Origin: Kitasatospora sp. NBC_01250
Lineage (GTDB): Bacteria; Actinomycetota; Actinomycetes; Streptomycetales; Streptomycetaceae
Reading direction: 5' to 3'
Length of the DNA: 64,000 nucleotides
Assembly (NCBI RefSeq): GCF_036226465.1
Contig: NZ_CP108476.1
Location: 4,464,001 to 4,528,000 of the forward strand
The position numbers were made by a program, and so were the translations under genes. This document shows, piece after piece, positions 27,829 to 36,543 of the stretch. The notes under the pieces were generated by a model. It had not been told where the DNA came from. It saw nothing but the letters and a program-made list of their open reading frames with translations, and searched no databases. Position 1 is the stretch's first letter. Every line of letters begins with the position of its first letter.

Positions 27829-28632
27829 TCAGAACGCGAGCCTGCTGCCGTCCGGCTCTGCCGAGCCCGCCGCCACCAGAGCCTCCAACAGTCCCGCCAC
27901 CGGCGGCAGCCAGACCCCGCCGCCCGGCGCCGGCACCGGCCGCCGCACCCACCGCATCGCCGCGCCCTGGCCGCCGACCCGCGAGGGCGGCAGCACCAGG
28001 AACCCGCCGGGCCCGTGGTACCGCACCGAGCTGGGCACCGCGCCGGGACCGCCGCCCGGCCGCAGCGTCCGCTCCTGCTCCACCAGCAGCTCCGCCAACT
28101 CCGGGTACCCGTAGGGCGCGACGAGCAGCGCCCAGCGGGTCGGCGAGGCCAGCACCGGCCCCGGGGTGAGCCGCAGCGCGTCCAGGTATGCCAGCAGCCG
28201 CTGCCCCGCCGCGGCCGGCAGGCTGACCGCCGCCACCGCGCTCCCGGTCGCCACCAGCACCGGCGCCTGCGGGCTGTGCCGCTCCCACCACCAGCGCACC
28301 ATGGTGGCGTCGGTGGTGGCCGCCAGCAGCGAGTGGTCGTGCGGGTGCGCCGCGGGGACCGGGCAGTGCGGATCGGCACAGGAGCAGATCGCGACCGGCC
28401 CGGCGGGATCGAGCCCGGCCGGATCGAGGCCGGTGGCGTCCAGCCCGGCAGCGTCCAGCCCGGCGGGATCGGGCCCGGCGGGGCCCAGCCCACCGGGTGC
28501 GCCGGCCCGCTCCACCAGCACCGCCCCTGGCAGCACCGGCCAGCGCCAGCGCTCCGCACAGGTCAACGCCGCCTGGAGCAGCGCCTGTCGGGTTCTGCGG
28601 TGCCTGGCGGACAACTCCCGCGACTCACGCAT
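27829..28632 (-). CDS. Prim-pol-like protein, probably inactive
   Basis: 267 residues starting MRESRELSARH. The layout of the N-terminal bifunctional primase/polymerase domain is visible: AERWRWPVLPGAVLV, then a Cys/His cluster ICSCADPHCPVPAAHPHDHS, then TTDATMVRWWWERHSP and VATG. The Asp-containing strand that should follow (LDVD in active members) reads VAAVSLP, so the metal-binding acids are missing. Between strand 2 and the Cys cluster is a five-residue tandem repeat, about six copies of the type GLDPA. I infer a non-catalytic, maybe regulatory protein. Its start lies 33 bases from a block of tandem repeats. Confidence 0.7.
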   Translation of the reverse strand: MRESRELSARHRRTRQALLQAALTCAERWRWPVLPGAVLVERAGAPGGLGPAGPDPAGLDAAGLDATGLDPAGLDPAGPVAICSCADPHCPVPAAHPHDHSLLAATTDATMVRWWWERHSPQAPVLVATGSAVAAVSLPAAAGQRLLAYLDALRLTPGPVLASPTRWALLVAPYGYPELAELLVEQERTLRPGGGPGAVPSSVRYHGPGGFLVLPPSRVGGQGAAMRWVRRPVPAPGGGVWLPPVAGLLEALVAAGSAEPDGSRLAF

Positions 28633-29266
28633 GCGCACTCGTTCCTCTCCGCGACCGGGGTGGATCACAACCGAATGGCCTCACAACCGAATGGCCTCAC
28701 AGCCGACTTGGGCTCACGACGGCACTGTTCACGACGGCACTGCTCACGATCGACCGATCGCACGGCCGACAGATTCACGACCGACGGGATTCACGGCCGA
28801 CTTGGCTCAAAACCTTGACGCGGCCCGGGGAGCCGCAGGGTGTGCTCGGCGTCCTGTGCGACGGACGCCGACCCGGGTAGCCCTCGGACGCGTCCTTGGA
28901 ACGAGAATCCCTCATGCGACCAGATGGACGCCCTTGCGAGCCCTCTGGTTCCACCGTACGAGTGAGTGACTTGTGGTCAGCACGGCCGCCGGGCGGGGGG
29001 ATCCCTACGCTCCGGGCAGGGTCCGGCAGCCTCTGGTCAGCTTCTGCCCGCTGACCGTGCCCGCCACGCCCGGCGTTTCGGAGCGCGGGCGCGTGCACGG
29101 GGCGCGGGGTGCGGCGCGGACCCAGCCACCCGGCTGGGCTCCGATCCTGGACACGCCCCGACCGTCCTGTGTACAAGTGGGGCATTGGAGTGGGTTGGCA
29201 GGCCTTTGGGCGGATGTGCGGATGCACGGATGCACGGGGTACGGCCTCAGCGCTGGGAGTCGCGGC
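28633..29266. other. 634-bp divergent intergenic region
   Basis: Noncoding between prim-pol-like and SpoIIE-like genes. Left part holds the tandem repeat array (28665-28806); the right part holds a region of GC-rich sequence with several inverted repeats and the GGGAG ribosome site of the gene at 29267. GTG 28973 is in frame with that gene but gives a 98-codon, non-family N terminus. Confidence 0.6.
28665..28806. repeat. Tandem array of about nine 15-17-bp units
   Basis: Units begin with TCAC followed by R-x-CCGA-like sequence: two exact copies of TCACAACCGAATGGCC (28665, 28681), TCACAGCCGACTTGGG (28697), two TCACGACGGCACTG units (28714, 28729), TCACGATCGACCG (28744), CGCACGGCCGACAG (28759), TCACGACCGACGGG (28775) and TCACGGCCGACTTGG (28791). 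Not seen elsewhere in the window. Confidence 0.85.
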
Positions 29267-31081
29267 ATGGGTGACAGGCGTCCGACCGGCGCGGCCGGCC
29301 CGAGCGGTGGCATGAGCGGAGTCCCGGCGTCCGGGACCGGCAGCGGGGCCGGTCACGGCGGCAGCGGTGGCGCAGCCGGTGGCGCCGGTGGCGCCGGCAC
29401 GCGGCAGGGTGCAGGCGCACCGGAGCCGGCCGGGAGCCCGGGCGGTGCCGAGGGCCCGCAACCGACGGGCCGGCGGCTGGCCGCCCTGCTCGACCTGCCG
29501 GGGCTCGCCGCGCCCCAGCCGCAGGCGGTGCACGGCGGCGACCCGTCGTACGGGCCCTCGGCGCCGGACGGCGCGACGGCCCGCATGCCGGGCGGCGGAC
29601 CGGCCGAGGAGCCGGCGCAGCGCCTGGACCTGCTGCCCGCGCCGGAGCGCCTGGCGGCGCTCGACCTGCTGCACCGGCACACCGAGCGCCTGGCCCGGGC
29701 CCGCGGCCTGGCCGCCACGCTGACCACCCTGCTCGACTCGGGCGCCGAACTGCTCGGCGCGGACCGCGCGTTGCTCGTCCCGGTGGCCCGGGAGAGCGGC
29801 GAGAACCACCTGCCGTTCGACCGGGCCGCGGTCACCGGCCCGGCCGGTGCCCCGGCCCTGGACGCAGCCGCCGACCTGGCCACCGATCCGGCCACCGGGC
29901 GCCCGGTCGAGCCGGTCGGCGCCGTCCACGGCCTGGCCGGCGCCGGCTGGCAGGACCACGCCGGCCACGGCCCGATGGTCGGCCTGCGGCTGGACCACGC
30001 CGCGATCGGCGCGCTGGAGACGGTGCCCGTCGAGCACGGCCCGTTCGCCGGCCTGCTGCGCTCCGGCGCCCGGCCGCGCCAGCTGCTGCACGCCGACCTG
30101 GCGGCCGAGCCGGGCCTGGTCCCCCGGTTCCGCGAGGTGGCCGCCGGCCTGGGCCTGGCCGCCTGCTTCGCGCTGCCGCTGGCCACCGACGCCGAGGGGC
30201 CGCTCGCCGCCGCCGTCTGGTTCTATCCCGAGCCACGCCAACCCACCGATCTGCAGCAGGAGTTGGCCCGCCGCTTCACCGCCTTCGCGGCCCCGCTGCT
30301 GGCCGGCCGGCTGGCCGCCGAGCGTGGCCAGCGGGCCACCGAGGCGCTGCGCCGCGGCCTGCTGCCCGACCACCTGCCCTACCTGCCCGGGCTGCGGCTG
30401 GCCGTCCGCTGGCTGCCGGCCGGGCTGGAGCACTCCGCGGGCAGCGACTGGTACGACGCCATCACGCTGCCGGACGGCTCGGTCGGGCTGACCGTCGGCT
30501 CGGTCTCCGGCGACGGGCCGGGCGCCGGTCCGGCCTCGGCCACCGCGGCCGCCAGCGCGATGGGCCGGATCCGGGCCGCGCTGCGCGCCTACGCCGTGCT
30601 GGAGGGCGAGGACCCGGTCTCCGTCCTCGGCGACCTGGAACTGCTGCTCAAGACCACCGAGCCGGCCCGCACCGCCACCGCCGTCTACGCCTGCCTGGAC
30701 CCGCAGGAGCGCCGGATCACCCTGGCCGGCGCCGGGCACTGCCCCCCGGTGCTGGTCACCCGCTACGGCGCCAACTTCGTCGAGACCTCGCTCTCCGCCC
30801 CGCTCGGCATGCTCAGCTGCTGGGAGGCCCCGGGGGTGGAGCTGAACGTCGAGCGCGGCGACCTGCTGCTGCTCTACACCGAGGGCCTGGCCCGCCGTCT
30901 GGGCCCCACCCTGCACGCCGGCCAGGCCCGCCTGCGCAAGGCCGCCGCCGACGCCCCGCGCGAGCTGCGGCACGACCCCGACGCGCTCTGCGCCCACCTG
31001 GTGGGCCACTGCCTGGGCACGGCACCCGAGGCGGTGGAGACGACCGACGACCTGGTGCTGCTGGCGGCGCGGTTCGACTAG
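29267..31081 (+). CDS. GAF/SpoIIE (PP2C-type) phosphatase-like protein, active site partly lost
   Basis: 604 residues from ATG 29267 with GGGAG seven bases upstream. Gly/Ala-rich N terminus (1-140), a GAF-like region at about 150-350, and a SpoIIE phosphatase domain at about 360-604: ATEALRRGLLPDHLPYLPGLRLAVRWLPA, SDWYDAITLPDGSVGLTVGSVSGDG, GAGHCPPVLV, LLLLYTEGLARR and the terminal DDLVLLAARFD. The metal-binding Asp of the GDVxGHG motif is replaced (GSVSGDG), while the early and last Asp remain. It may be a weak phosphatase or a pseudo-enzyme regulator of a sigma factor pathway. Confidence 0.8.
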   Translation: MGDRRPTGAAGPSGGMSGVPASGTGSGAGHGGSGGAAGGAGGAGTRQGAGAPEPAGSPGGAEGPQPTGRRLAALLDLPGLAAPQPQAVHGGDPSYGPSAPDGATARMPGGGPAEEPAQRLDLLPAPERLAALDLLHRHTERLARARGLAATLTTLLDSGAELLGADRALLVPVARESGENHLPFDRAAVTGPAGAPALDAAADLATDPATGRPVEPVGAVHGLAGAGWQDHAGHGPMVGLRLDHAAIGALETVPVEHGPFAGLLRSGARPRQLLHADLAAEPGLVPRFREVAAGLGLAACFALPLATDAEGPLAAAVWFYPEPRQPTDLQQELARRFTAFAAPLLAGRLAAERGQRATEALRRGLLPDHLPYLPGLRLAVRWLPAGLEHSAGSDWYDAITLPDGSVGLTVGSVSGDGPGAGPASATAAASAMGRIRAALRAYAVLEGEDPVSVLGDLELLLKTTEPARTATAVYACLDPQERRITLAGAGHCPPVLVTRYGANFVETSLSAPLGMLSCWEAPGVELNVERGDLLLLYTEGLARRLGPTLHAGQARLRKAAADAPRELRHDPDALCAHLVGHCLGTAPEAVETTDDLVLLAARFD

Positions 31082-31131
31082 GGCTCGACCGGGGTCCGAG
31101 CCGGGCCGGGGTCCGTGGGGCCTGAGCAGGG

Positions 31132-31164
31132 CGTTCGGGAGGGGCCCCGGGCCCCTCCCGAACG
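31132..31164 (+). terminator. Strong terminator after the SpoIIE-like gene
   Basis: Perfect 16-bp inverted repeat CGTTCGGGAGGGGCCC with a single central base, 50 bases past the stop. Confidence 0.8.
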
Positions 31165-31264
31165 GGTGATCGGCGGCTCGTCCGTACCATGGGTGCCACA
31201 GCCGCCCGGCACCTGTCGCGATCCGACGCGTGAGGGGCGGACGACTCGCAAGGAGGCGACGAAC

Positions 31265-32764
31265 GTGACCGAGGACCGTACTCCGGCAGTGGCGGACAAC
31301 CCCGAGGGGGCCGGTGCCGAGGAGGAGACGGCGGACCAGCCGATCAAGGGCCGCAAGAACGGCCTGTACGGCGAGGTGTCGGACGAGCTCGCGGCGTCCA
31401 TGAAGTCCGGCTGGGCCGACACCGAGCTGCGCGACCTGGCCCCGATCGCCCAGGCCCCGTACGCCGCCGCCCGGCGGGCCGCGCTCTCGGCCGCCTTCCC
31501 CGGCCAGCGCCTGGTGGTCCCGGCCGGCAACCTGCGGACCCGGGCCAACGACACCGAGTACTCCTTCCGCGCCGCCAGCGAGTACGTGCACCTCACCGGC
31601 GACCAGACCCAGGACGCCGTGCTGGTCCTGGAGCCCCGCGCCGAGGGCGGCCACGACCAGGCCCTCTACCTGCTGCCGCGCTCCGACCGGGAGAACGGCG
31701 AGTTCTGGCTGGACGGCCAGGGCGAGCTGTGGGTCGGTCGCCGCCACTCGCTGGCCGAGGCCGAGCAGCTGCTCGGCCTGCCCACCCGGGACGTGCGCAA
31801 GGCCGCCGAGGAGCTGGCCGCCGCGGACGCCTCGGTGCCCACCCGGATCGTGCGCGGCTACGACGCCGGCCTGGAGGCCGCGGTCGCCACCACCGAGGAG
31901 GGCGACGACGAGCTGAAGGTCTTCCTGAGCGGCCTGCGCCTGGTCAAGGACGCCTGGGAGATCGAGCAGCTGCGCGCCGCCTGCTCCGCCACCGTCAACG
32001 GGTTCACCGACGTGGTGCGGGAGCTGAGCCAGGCCGTGGCCACCTCCGAGCGCTGGATCGAGGGCACCTTCTGGCGCCGCGCCCGGGTCGAGGGCAACGA
32101 CGTGGGCTACGGCTCGATCGCCGCCGCGGGGCCGCACGCCACCACCCTGCACTGGGTGCGCAACGACGGCGAGGTCCGCCCCGGCGAACTGCTGCTGCTG
32201 GACGCCGGCGTGGAGACCAGCACCCTCTACACCGCCGACGTCACCCGCACGCTGCCGATCAACGGGACGTTCAACCCGCTGCAGCGCAAGATCTACGACG
32301 CCGTGTACGCCGCCCAGGAGGCCGGCATCGCGGCGGTGCGGCCCGGCGGCCGGTTCCGCGACTTCCACGACGCGGCCCAGCGCGTGCTGGCCGAGCACCT
32401 GCTCGCCTGGGGCCTGCTGGACGCCTCGGTCTACGACGTCGAGAAGGTCCTGGAGCTCGGCCTGCAGCGCCGCTGGACCCTGCACGGCACCGGCCACATG
32501 CTCGGCCTGGACGTGCACGACTGCGCCCACGCCCGCCGCGAGTCCTACGTGGACGCGGTGCTGGAGCCGGGCGTGTGCCTGACCGTGGAGCCCGGCCTCT
32601 ACTTCCAGCAGGACGACCTGACGGTGCCCGAGGAGTACCGCGGGATCGGCGTGCGGATCGAGGACGACATCCTGGTGACCGCCGAGGGCAACGAGAACCT
32701 CTCGGCCGCGCTGCCCCGCACGGCCGACGCGGTGGAGGCCTGGATGGCCGAGCTGGCGGGCTGA
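31265..32764 (+). CDS. pepP: Xaa-Pro aminopeptidase P family metallopeptidase
   Basis: 499 residues from GTG 31265, with AAGGAGG eight bases upstream. N-terminal creatinase-like domain (about 60-220: SEYVHLTGDQTQDAVLV) and a pita-bread catalytic domain with the dinuclear metal ligands LLLDAGVETSTLYTADVTRTLP (two Asp), HGTGHMLGLDVHD (His), LTVEPGLYF (Glu) and GIGVRIEDDILVT (Glu). Removes an N-terminal residue preceding proline. Length and organisation are those of the actinobacterial cytoplasmic enzyme. Monocistronic. Confidence 0.94.
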   Translation: MTEDRTPAVADNPEGAGAEEETADQPIKGRKNGLYGEVSDELAASMKSGWADTELRDLAPIAQAPYAAARRAALSAAFPGQRLVVPAGNLRTRANDTEYSFRAASEYVHLTGDQTQDAVLVLEPRAEGGHDQALYLLPRSDRENGEFWLDGQGELWVGRRHSLAEAEQLLGLPTRDVRKAAEELAAADASVPTRIVRGYDAGLEAAVATTEEGDDELKVFLSGLRLVKDAWEIEQLRAACSATVNGFTDVVRELSQAVATSERWIEGTFWRRARVEGNDVGYGSIAAAGPHATTLHWVRNDGEVRPGELLLLDAGVETSTLYTADVTRTLPINGTFNPLQRKIYDAVYAAQEAGIAAVRPGGRFRDFHDAAQRVLAEHLLAWGLLDASVYDVEKVLELGLQRRWTLHGTGHMLGLDVHDCAHARRESYVDAVLEPGVCLTVEPGLYFQQDDLTVPEEYRGIGVRIEDDILVTAEGNENLSAALPRTADAVEAWMAELAG

Positions 32765-32791
32765 TCCGCCCGATCGGCTGATGCGCTGACG

Positions 32792-32834
32792 GCGAGGCCC
32801 TCGGCACCCCGGGTCGGGGTGCCAAGGGCCTCGC
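32792..32834. terminator. Bidirectional terminator
   Basis: Nearly perfect stem GCGAGGCCCTCGGCACCCC with GGGGTGCCAAGGGCCTCGC, between convergent stops at 32764 and 32840. Confidence 0.8.
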
Positions 32835-32839
32835 GCGTG

Positions 32840-34315
32840 TCAGGGGCCGGTGATGATCAGCGGCATCGAGAACTTGCCGAGCTGGGACAGCTGGCCGCCC
32901 TGCCCTTGGAGGAAGGCGCCGGCCGACAGGACCAGCGTGCCCGGGTTGTTGTGCTGGTCCAGCGTCATCCGGTAGGTGATGGTCCGCTGGGCTCCGGGAG
33001 CCAGCGAGAACGTCGTCGAGGTGCTGCTGCCCCCGAAGTCGGCGGTGCTCCAGAGCATCCCGAGCTGGGTCCAGGAGCCGCCGTCCTGGCGCTCCATCGT
33101 CCCCTGGGCCTGGGGCGGACCGGTGTTGGTACTGCCGTACATCTCGGGTGCGACGGCCGGCAGCACCGTGGCGTACGTGGTGCTGCTGGTGTTCGTCCAG
33201 GTGACCGAGAAGGTGTACGGGGTACCGCGGTTGAGCTGCTGGCTCGGCGTCAGGCCCTTGACGGCGACCGAGAGCGCGTCCGCCTGCGATCCCAGCGGGT
33301 CGGGGTGGCCCGACACGTCCAGGCTGCCGAGCACGCTCTGCAGCCCGCTCTCGTAGGTCGCACTCAGACCCCGGGCCGACACGAAGACCTGCTGCTCGGG
33401 GAAGTCCCAGCGGCGCGCGGTGAAGGTGGCGCCGGTGTCGCACTTCACCTGCCAGGTGGCCTCATGGACGGACTGCCCGGCCAGCGTGGCCAGTTGGAAG
33501 CGGTAGTCCAGCAGACTCTGCGTTTCGCCCATGCCCGGGTTGTTCCAGGAGTAGCAGTACGGCTGGTGCGCCCAGCCGCTGGACATGAACTGGTCTTCGA
33601 CGACCGGGTAGTTCGCCTGCTGGACCTCCGCCGCCGTGTCGTACGCGATGATCGACACTCCGTACGGCTCGCAGTCGACCTTGTCGTCGGCCTTGGCCCC
33701 GGGCGCCTCCAGGCACACCCGGTTGTCGTAGGTCTTCGCCGTCCAGCCCGCCGGGAGCGTGAAGCTGACGCCCCGGAAGGTGTACGGCGTCCCGGTGGCG
33801 CTCGCGGGGGCCGACGGGCCGTCGCTCGACACCGTGCTGCCGCTCGTCGTCGAGCCCTGGGACTGGCCGCCGTTCGTGCCGGCGGTGCCGGGGGTGCCGG
33901 GCGGGGCGTCGTCGGGGGTCACCGAGCCACTGGGCGTGGCCGGGGCGGTGGACGGCGAGGGCGAGGGGGACGGCGAGTCCGAGGGCGAGGGGGACGGGGA
34001 GGCGGACGGCGTGGCCGAGGACGGGGCACTGGTGGGCAGCACGGCCGCCGGCGGCGGGACCACGTGCTCGGCCACCGTGTCGCTGCGGAAGCCCAGGTAG
34101 CCGATCGAGGCCGCCGCCGCCAGCCCCACGAGCGGCAGCGCGACGGTGTAGAGCGGCCGGGTGCGCCGCAGGCGGCGGGCCGGCGGGGCCGCGGGACGCA
34201 GACTGCCCGCGGTGATCTGGGCGGCGCGGGCACTCATCGCCTCGCGCAGCAGGTTCTCCAAGGGGGTGCCGTCGGAGCCGTCCCCCGAAGGCCCAAGCTT
34301 CTGACGATCAGTCAT
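32840..34315 (-). CDS. Single-TM protein with extracellular sensor domain, partner of the adjacent sigma factor
   Basis: 491 residues. Cytoplasmic N terminus of about 55 residues (PLENLLREAMSARAAQI), a membrane helix at about 57-75 (VALPLVGLAAAASIGYLGF), a Ser/Pro-rich linker at 95-185 and a large beta-rich extracellular part with four cysteines (RVCLEAPG, VDCEPYG, YCYSW, VKCDTG), ending in a C-terminal domain like DUF4232-type folds. Its ATG overlaps the sigma-factor stop by four bases. By position it is a candidate anti-sigma or co-sensor, but no zinc anti-sigma motif (HxxxCxxC) is seen, so the role is inference. Confidence 0.65.
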   Translation of the reverse strand: MTDRQKLGPSGDGSDGTPLENLLREAMSARAAQITAGSLRPAAPPARRLRRTRPLYTVALPLVGLAAAASIGYLGFRSDTVAEHVVPPPAAVLPTSAPSSATPSASPSPSPSDSPSPSPSPSTAPATPSGSVTPDDAPPGTPGTAGTNGGQSQGSTTSGSTVSSDGPSAPASATGTPYTFRGVSFTLPAGWTAKTYDNRVCLEAPGAKADDKVDCEPYGVSIIAYDTAAEVQQANYPVVEDQFMSSGWAHQPYCYSWNNPGMGETQSLLDYRFQLATLAGQSVHEATWQVKCDTGATFTARRWDFPEQQVFVSARGLSATYESGLQSVLGSLDVSGHPDPLGSQADALSVAVKGLTPSQQLNRGTPYTFSVTWTNTSSTTYATVLPAVAPEMYGSTNTGPPQAQGTMERQDGGSWTQLGMLWSTADFGGSSTSTTFSLAPGAQRTITYRMTLDQHNNPGTLVLSAGAFLQGQGGQLSQLGKFSMPLIITGP

Positions 34316-35004
34316 CGGACCTTCTCCAGTTGCTTCTCCAGGGCGTCGAGCGCCCGGCTCGCGGTGGACTTGACGGCGCCTCGGGAGAGCCCGAGGGCCT
34401 CGGCGATCTGCGCCTCCGACAGATCGGACCAGTAGCGCAGCACCAGCACCTCGCGCTGCCGCTCGGTCAACTCCTGCAGGGCGAGCACCACGCGGCGGTG
34501 CTCGTCGTTCAGGACGGCGTGGTCCTCGGCCGAGGGGGCGTCCGCCTCGTGCGGCGGCACGTACTCGCGCGCGGTCTTGCGGCGGCGCAGCACCGAGCGG
34601 GCGCCGTTCACCACCGAGGTGCGCAGGTAGCCGAGCGCGTTGTCCAGGTCGTCCAGGCGCTCGCCGTGCTTCTGGAAGAGCGCGGCGAAGGCCTCCTGGA
34701 CCACGTCCTCCGCAACGTCCTGACGGTCCACCAGGAGCACGGCCAGCCGGACCAGGCCGAGCCGGTGCGCGTGGTAGAGGTCGGTCACCGTCGGCCGCTC
34801 CTCGTCCTCCGCGCGACCGCCGCGCAGCAGCCGGAACCCGGCCCGGCGGGCAGCCGGCGGCGCCTGGCCGTCCCTCGGCTCCGCGCCCGCGGGCACCTCG
34901 CCCGGGGAGGTGCCGAGCGCGCCGAACAGCAGTTTCAGGACACCCGGCGAACGCCGGCCCCGCAGTCCCCGTCCGGGGACTGCGGCGGGCAGGCTCGGTG
35001 CCAT
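34312..35004 (-). CDS. SigE-family ECF RNA polymerase sigma factor
   Basis: About 230 residues from ATG 35004 (ATG 35016 is an alternative; ribosome sites are weak for both). Region 2: YHAHRLGLVRLAVLLVDRQDVAEDVVQEAFAALF; a middle acidic linker; region 4: LQELTERQREVLVLRYWSDLSEAQIAEALGLSRGAVKSTASRALDALE with a complete helix-turn-helix. Directs transcription of an unknown stress regulon. The 60-residue N-terminal extension before region 2 is longer than usual. Coupled (ATGA) to a membrane protein that probably controls it. Confidence 0.88.
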   Translation of the reverse strand: MAPSLPAAVPGRGLRGRRSPGVLKLLFGALGTSPGEVPAGAEPRDGQAPPAARRAGFRLLRGGRAEDEERPTVTDLYHAHRLGLVRLAVLLVDRQDVAEDVVQEAFAALFQKHGERLDDLDNALGYLRTSVVNGARSVLRRRKTAREYVPPHEADAPSAEDHAVLNDEHRRVVLALQELTERQREVLVLRYWSDLSEAQIAEALGLSRGAVKSTASRALDALEKQLEKVR

Positions 35005-35016
35005 GGCCAAGGACAT

Positions 35017-35486
35017 GTACGGTCTGCTTTCCCCCGAGACGGCGACGGCCGTCAAAGCTGATTTCAAGATCATGAACGACGGAATTGTGGCACTCCCCGG
35101 CCGCTCCCCTGGCGGCAGGTCAGGCCAGGCGGCGGATCCAGGAGGTGTCACCGGAGCCCTCGTCTGCCGTGACAATCACCGTGAATCGGTTGATAGCGGA
35201 CATGCGCATGACGCGGCCCCCTGGGCATGGCGGTGGTGCTGGTGGCGGTGGGATCGACGGGAGCGGCTGACGCGGTCCGGCCCAGCCGGTCCCGCTCCCT
35301 TGCTCCCACCCTGATAGACGTCCATCCCCGCGGGGGGTTGCAGGTGACTTCGAAAATTTTCCGATCGGCTCCGGTCACCCGTGATCCGCCTCGGTCCGGA
35401 CCGGCGGCGGACCGGCCGCTGATCCGCTCGCGGCACCCCCGCCACTACACTCGCCAGCAGTTTCGGCACGGCGCACAGGGGGGTCC
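35017..35486. other. 470-bp divergent region, sigma factor / GlxA-type regulator
   Basis: No established gene. Holds a possible 29-codon ORF (35120-35209, minus strand) and, before the regulator, a perfect palindrome GAAAATTTTC at 35352-35361 in an otherwise GC-rich stretch, a likely promoter or operator. Confidence 0.5.
35120..35209 (-). CDS. Possible 29-residue peptide upstream of the sigma factor
   Basis: Reads MRMSAINRFTVIVTADEGSG then DTSWIRRLA. Preceded by AGGGGG seven bases before the ATG; 25 of 29 codons end in G or C, like the neighbouring genes. Same strand as the sigma factor, which starts about 100 bases downstream. No signal peptide. Too short to be sure; could be a leader peptide or chance. 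Confidence 0.35.
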   Translation of the reverse strand: MRMSAINRFTVIVTADEGSGDTSWIRRLA

Positions 35487-36524
35487 ATGACCGAGCGGAG
35501 TGGATCGCAACCGGTCCCGGTGGCGATCGGACGGCGGCCCGAGCCGGTGCACACGGTGGCGGTGTACGCGTTCGAGGGCATGGCGCCCTTCGAGCTCGGG
35601 GTGGTCGTCGAGGTCTTCGCGCTGGCCAGGCCCGAACTGGCCGGACTGCTCGCCGCCCCCTGGTACGGCCTGAAGGTCTGCGCCGAGCAGCCCGGGCGGC
35701 CGCTCGGCGCCATGGGCGGGTTCCTGCTGACCGCCCAGCACGGGCTGGACGAGCTGGCGGCGGCCGACACCGTGATCGTGGCGGGCGTGCCGAACGCCTT
35801 CACCGGCGAGGTCTCCCCCGCGCTGGTGGCGGCGCTGCGCACCGCGCACGAACGCGGGGCGCGGATCGTCTCGATCTGCTCGGGCGCCTTCGCGCTGGCC
35901 GCGGCGGGGCTGCTGGACGGCAAGGAGGCCACCACGCACTGGCGGTACGCCGAGCTGCTGCAGCAGCGCCACCCGGCGGTGACGGTCAACCCCGACGTGC
36001 TCTACGTGGACCACGGGGACCTGCTCACCAGCGCGGGCAGCGCCGCCGGCATCGACCTCTGCCTGCACCTGGTCCGCACCGACCACGGCGCCAGGGTGGC
36101 CAACACGGTGGCCCGCCGCTTCGTGGTCCCGCCGCACCGGGACGGCGGACAGGCGCAGTTCATCCAGGCCGCGGTGCCGCCGGTGGACGCGGCCGAGGAC
36201 GGGGTGGCGCGCAGCATGCAGTGGGCGCTGGACCACCTCTCCGCGCCGCTGAGCATCTCGCTGCTGGCCCGGGCCGCGCGCATGTCGGACCGCTCCTACC
36301 TGCGGCACTTCACCGCCCGGAACGGGACCAGCCCGATGCGCTGGGTGATCACCCAGCGCATCGCGGCCAGTCTGCCGCTGCTGGAGTCGCTGGACGGGAC
36401 GGTGGAGGAGATCGCCGCGGCGGTCGGCTTCGAGAGCGCGGCGACCTACCGGCACCACTTCGGGCGCACCATGCGGACCTCGCCCACCGCCTACCGGCGC
36501 TCGTTCGGCAGCGGAGCGGCCTGA
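35487..36524 (+). CDS. GlxA family AraC-type regulator (DJ-1/PfpI plus HTH)
   Basis: 345 residues. DJ-1/PfpI-like sensor domain at about 20-195 (FEGMAPFELGVVVEVFALA and the nucleophile elbow IVSICSGAFALAAAGLLDGKEATTHW), then a double helix-turn-helix AraC domain at about 235-335 (MSDRSYLRHFTARNGTSPMRWVITQRI and AAAVGFESAATYRHHFGRTMRTSPTAYRRSF). Cys is retained in the elbow. Inducer and targets unknown. Convergent with a rhodanese gene 20 bases away. Confidence 0.92.
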   Translation: MTERSGSQPVPVAIGRRPEPVHTVAVYAFEGMAPFELGVVVEVFALARPELAGLLAAPWYGLKVCAEQPGRPLGAMGGFLLTAQHGLDELAAADTVIVAGVPNAFTGEVSPALVAALRTAHERGARIVSICSGAFALAAAGLLDGKEATTHWRYAELLQQRHPAVTVNPDVLYVDHGDLLTSAGSAAGIDLCLHLVRTDHGARVANTVARRFVVPPHRDGGQAQFIQAAVPPVDAAEDGVARSMQWALDHLSAPLSISLLARAARMSDRSYLRHFTARNGTSPMRWVITQRIAASLPLLESLDGTVEEIAAAVGFESAATYRHHFGRTMRTSPTAYRRSFGSGAA

Positions 36525-36543
36525 CCCGGTCGGCGAGGGCCGG

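Noticed and set aside
31115..31264. 50-codon N-terminal extension of the aminopeptidase P
   Set aside because: Overlaps the terminator of the previous gene; the GTG at 31265 has a good ribosome site.
28775..32530. 1251-codon ORF on the minus strand
   Set aside because: Antisense of the SpoIIE-like and pepP genes; low-complexity translation with no motif. A consequence of high GC.
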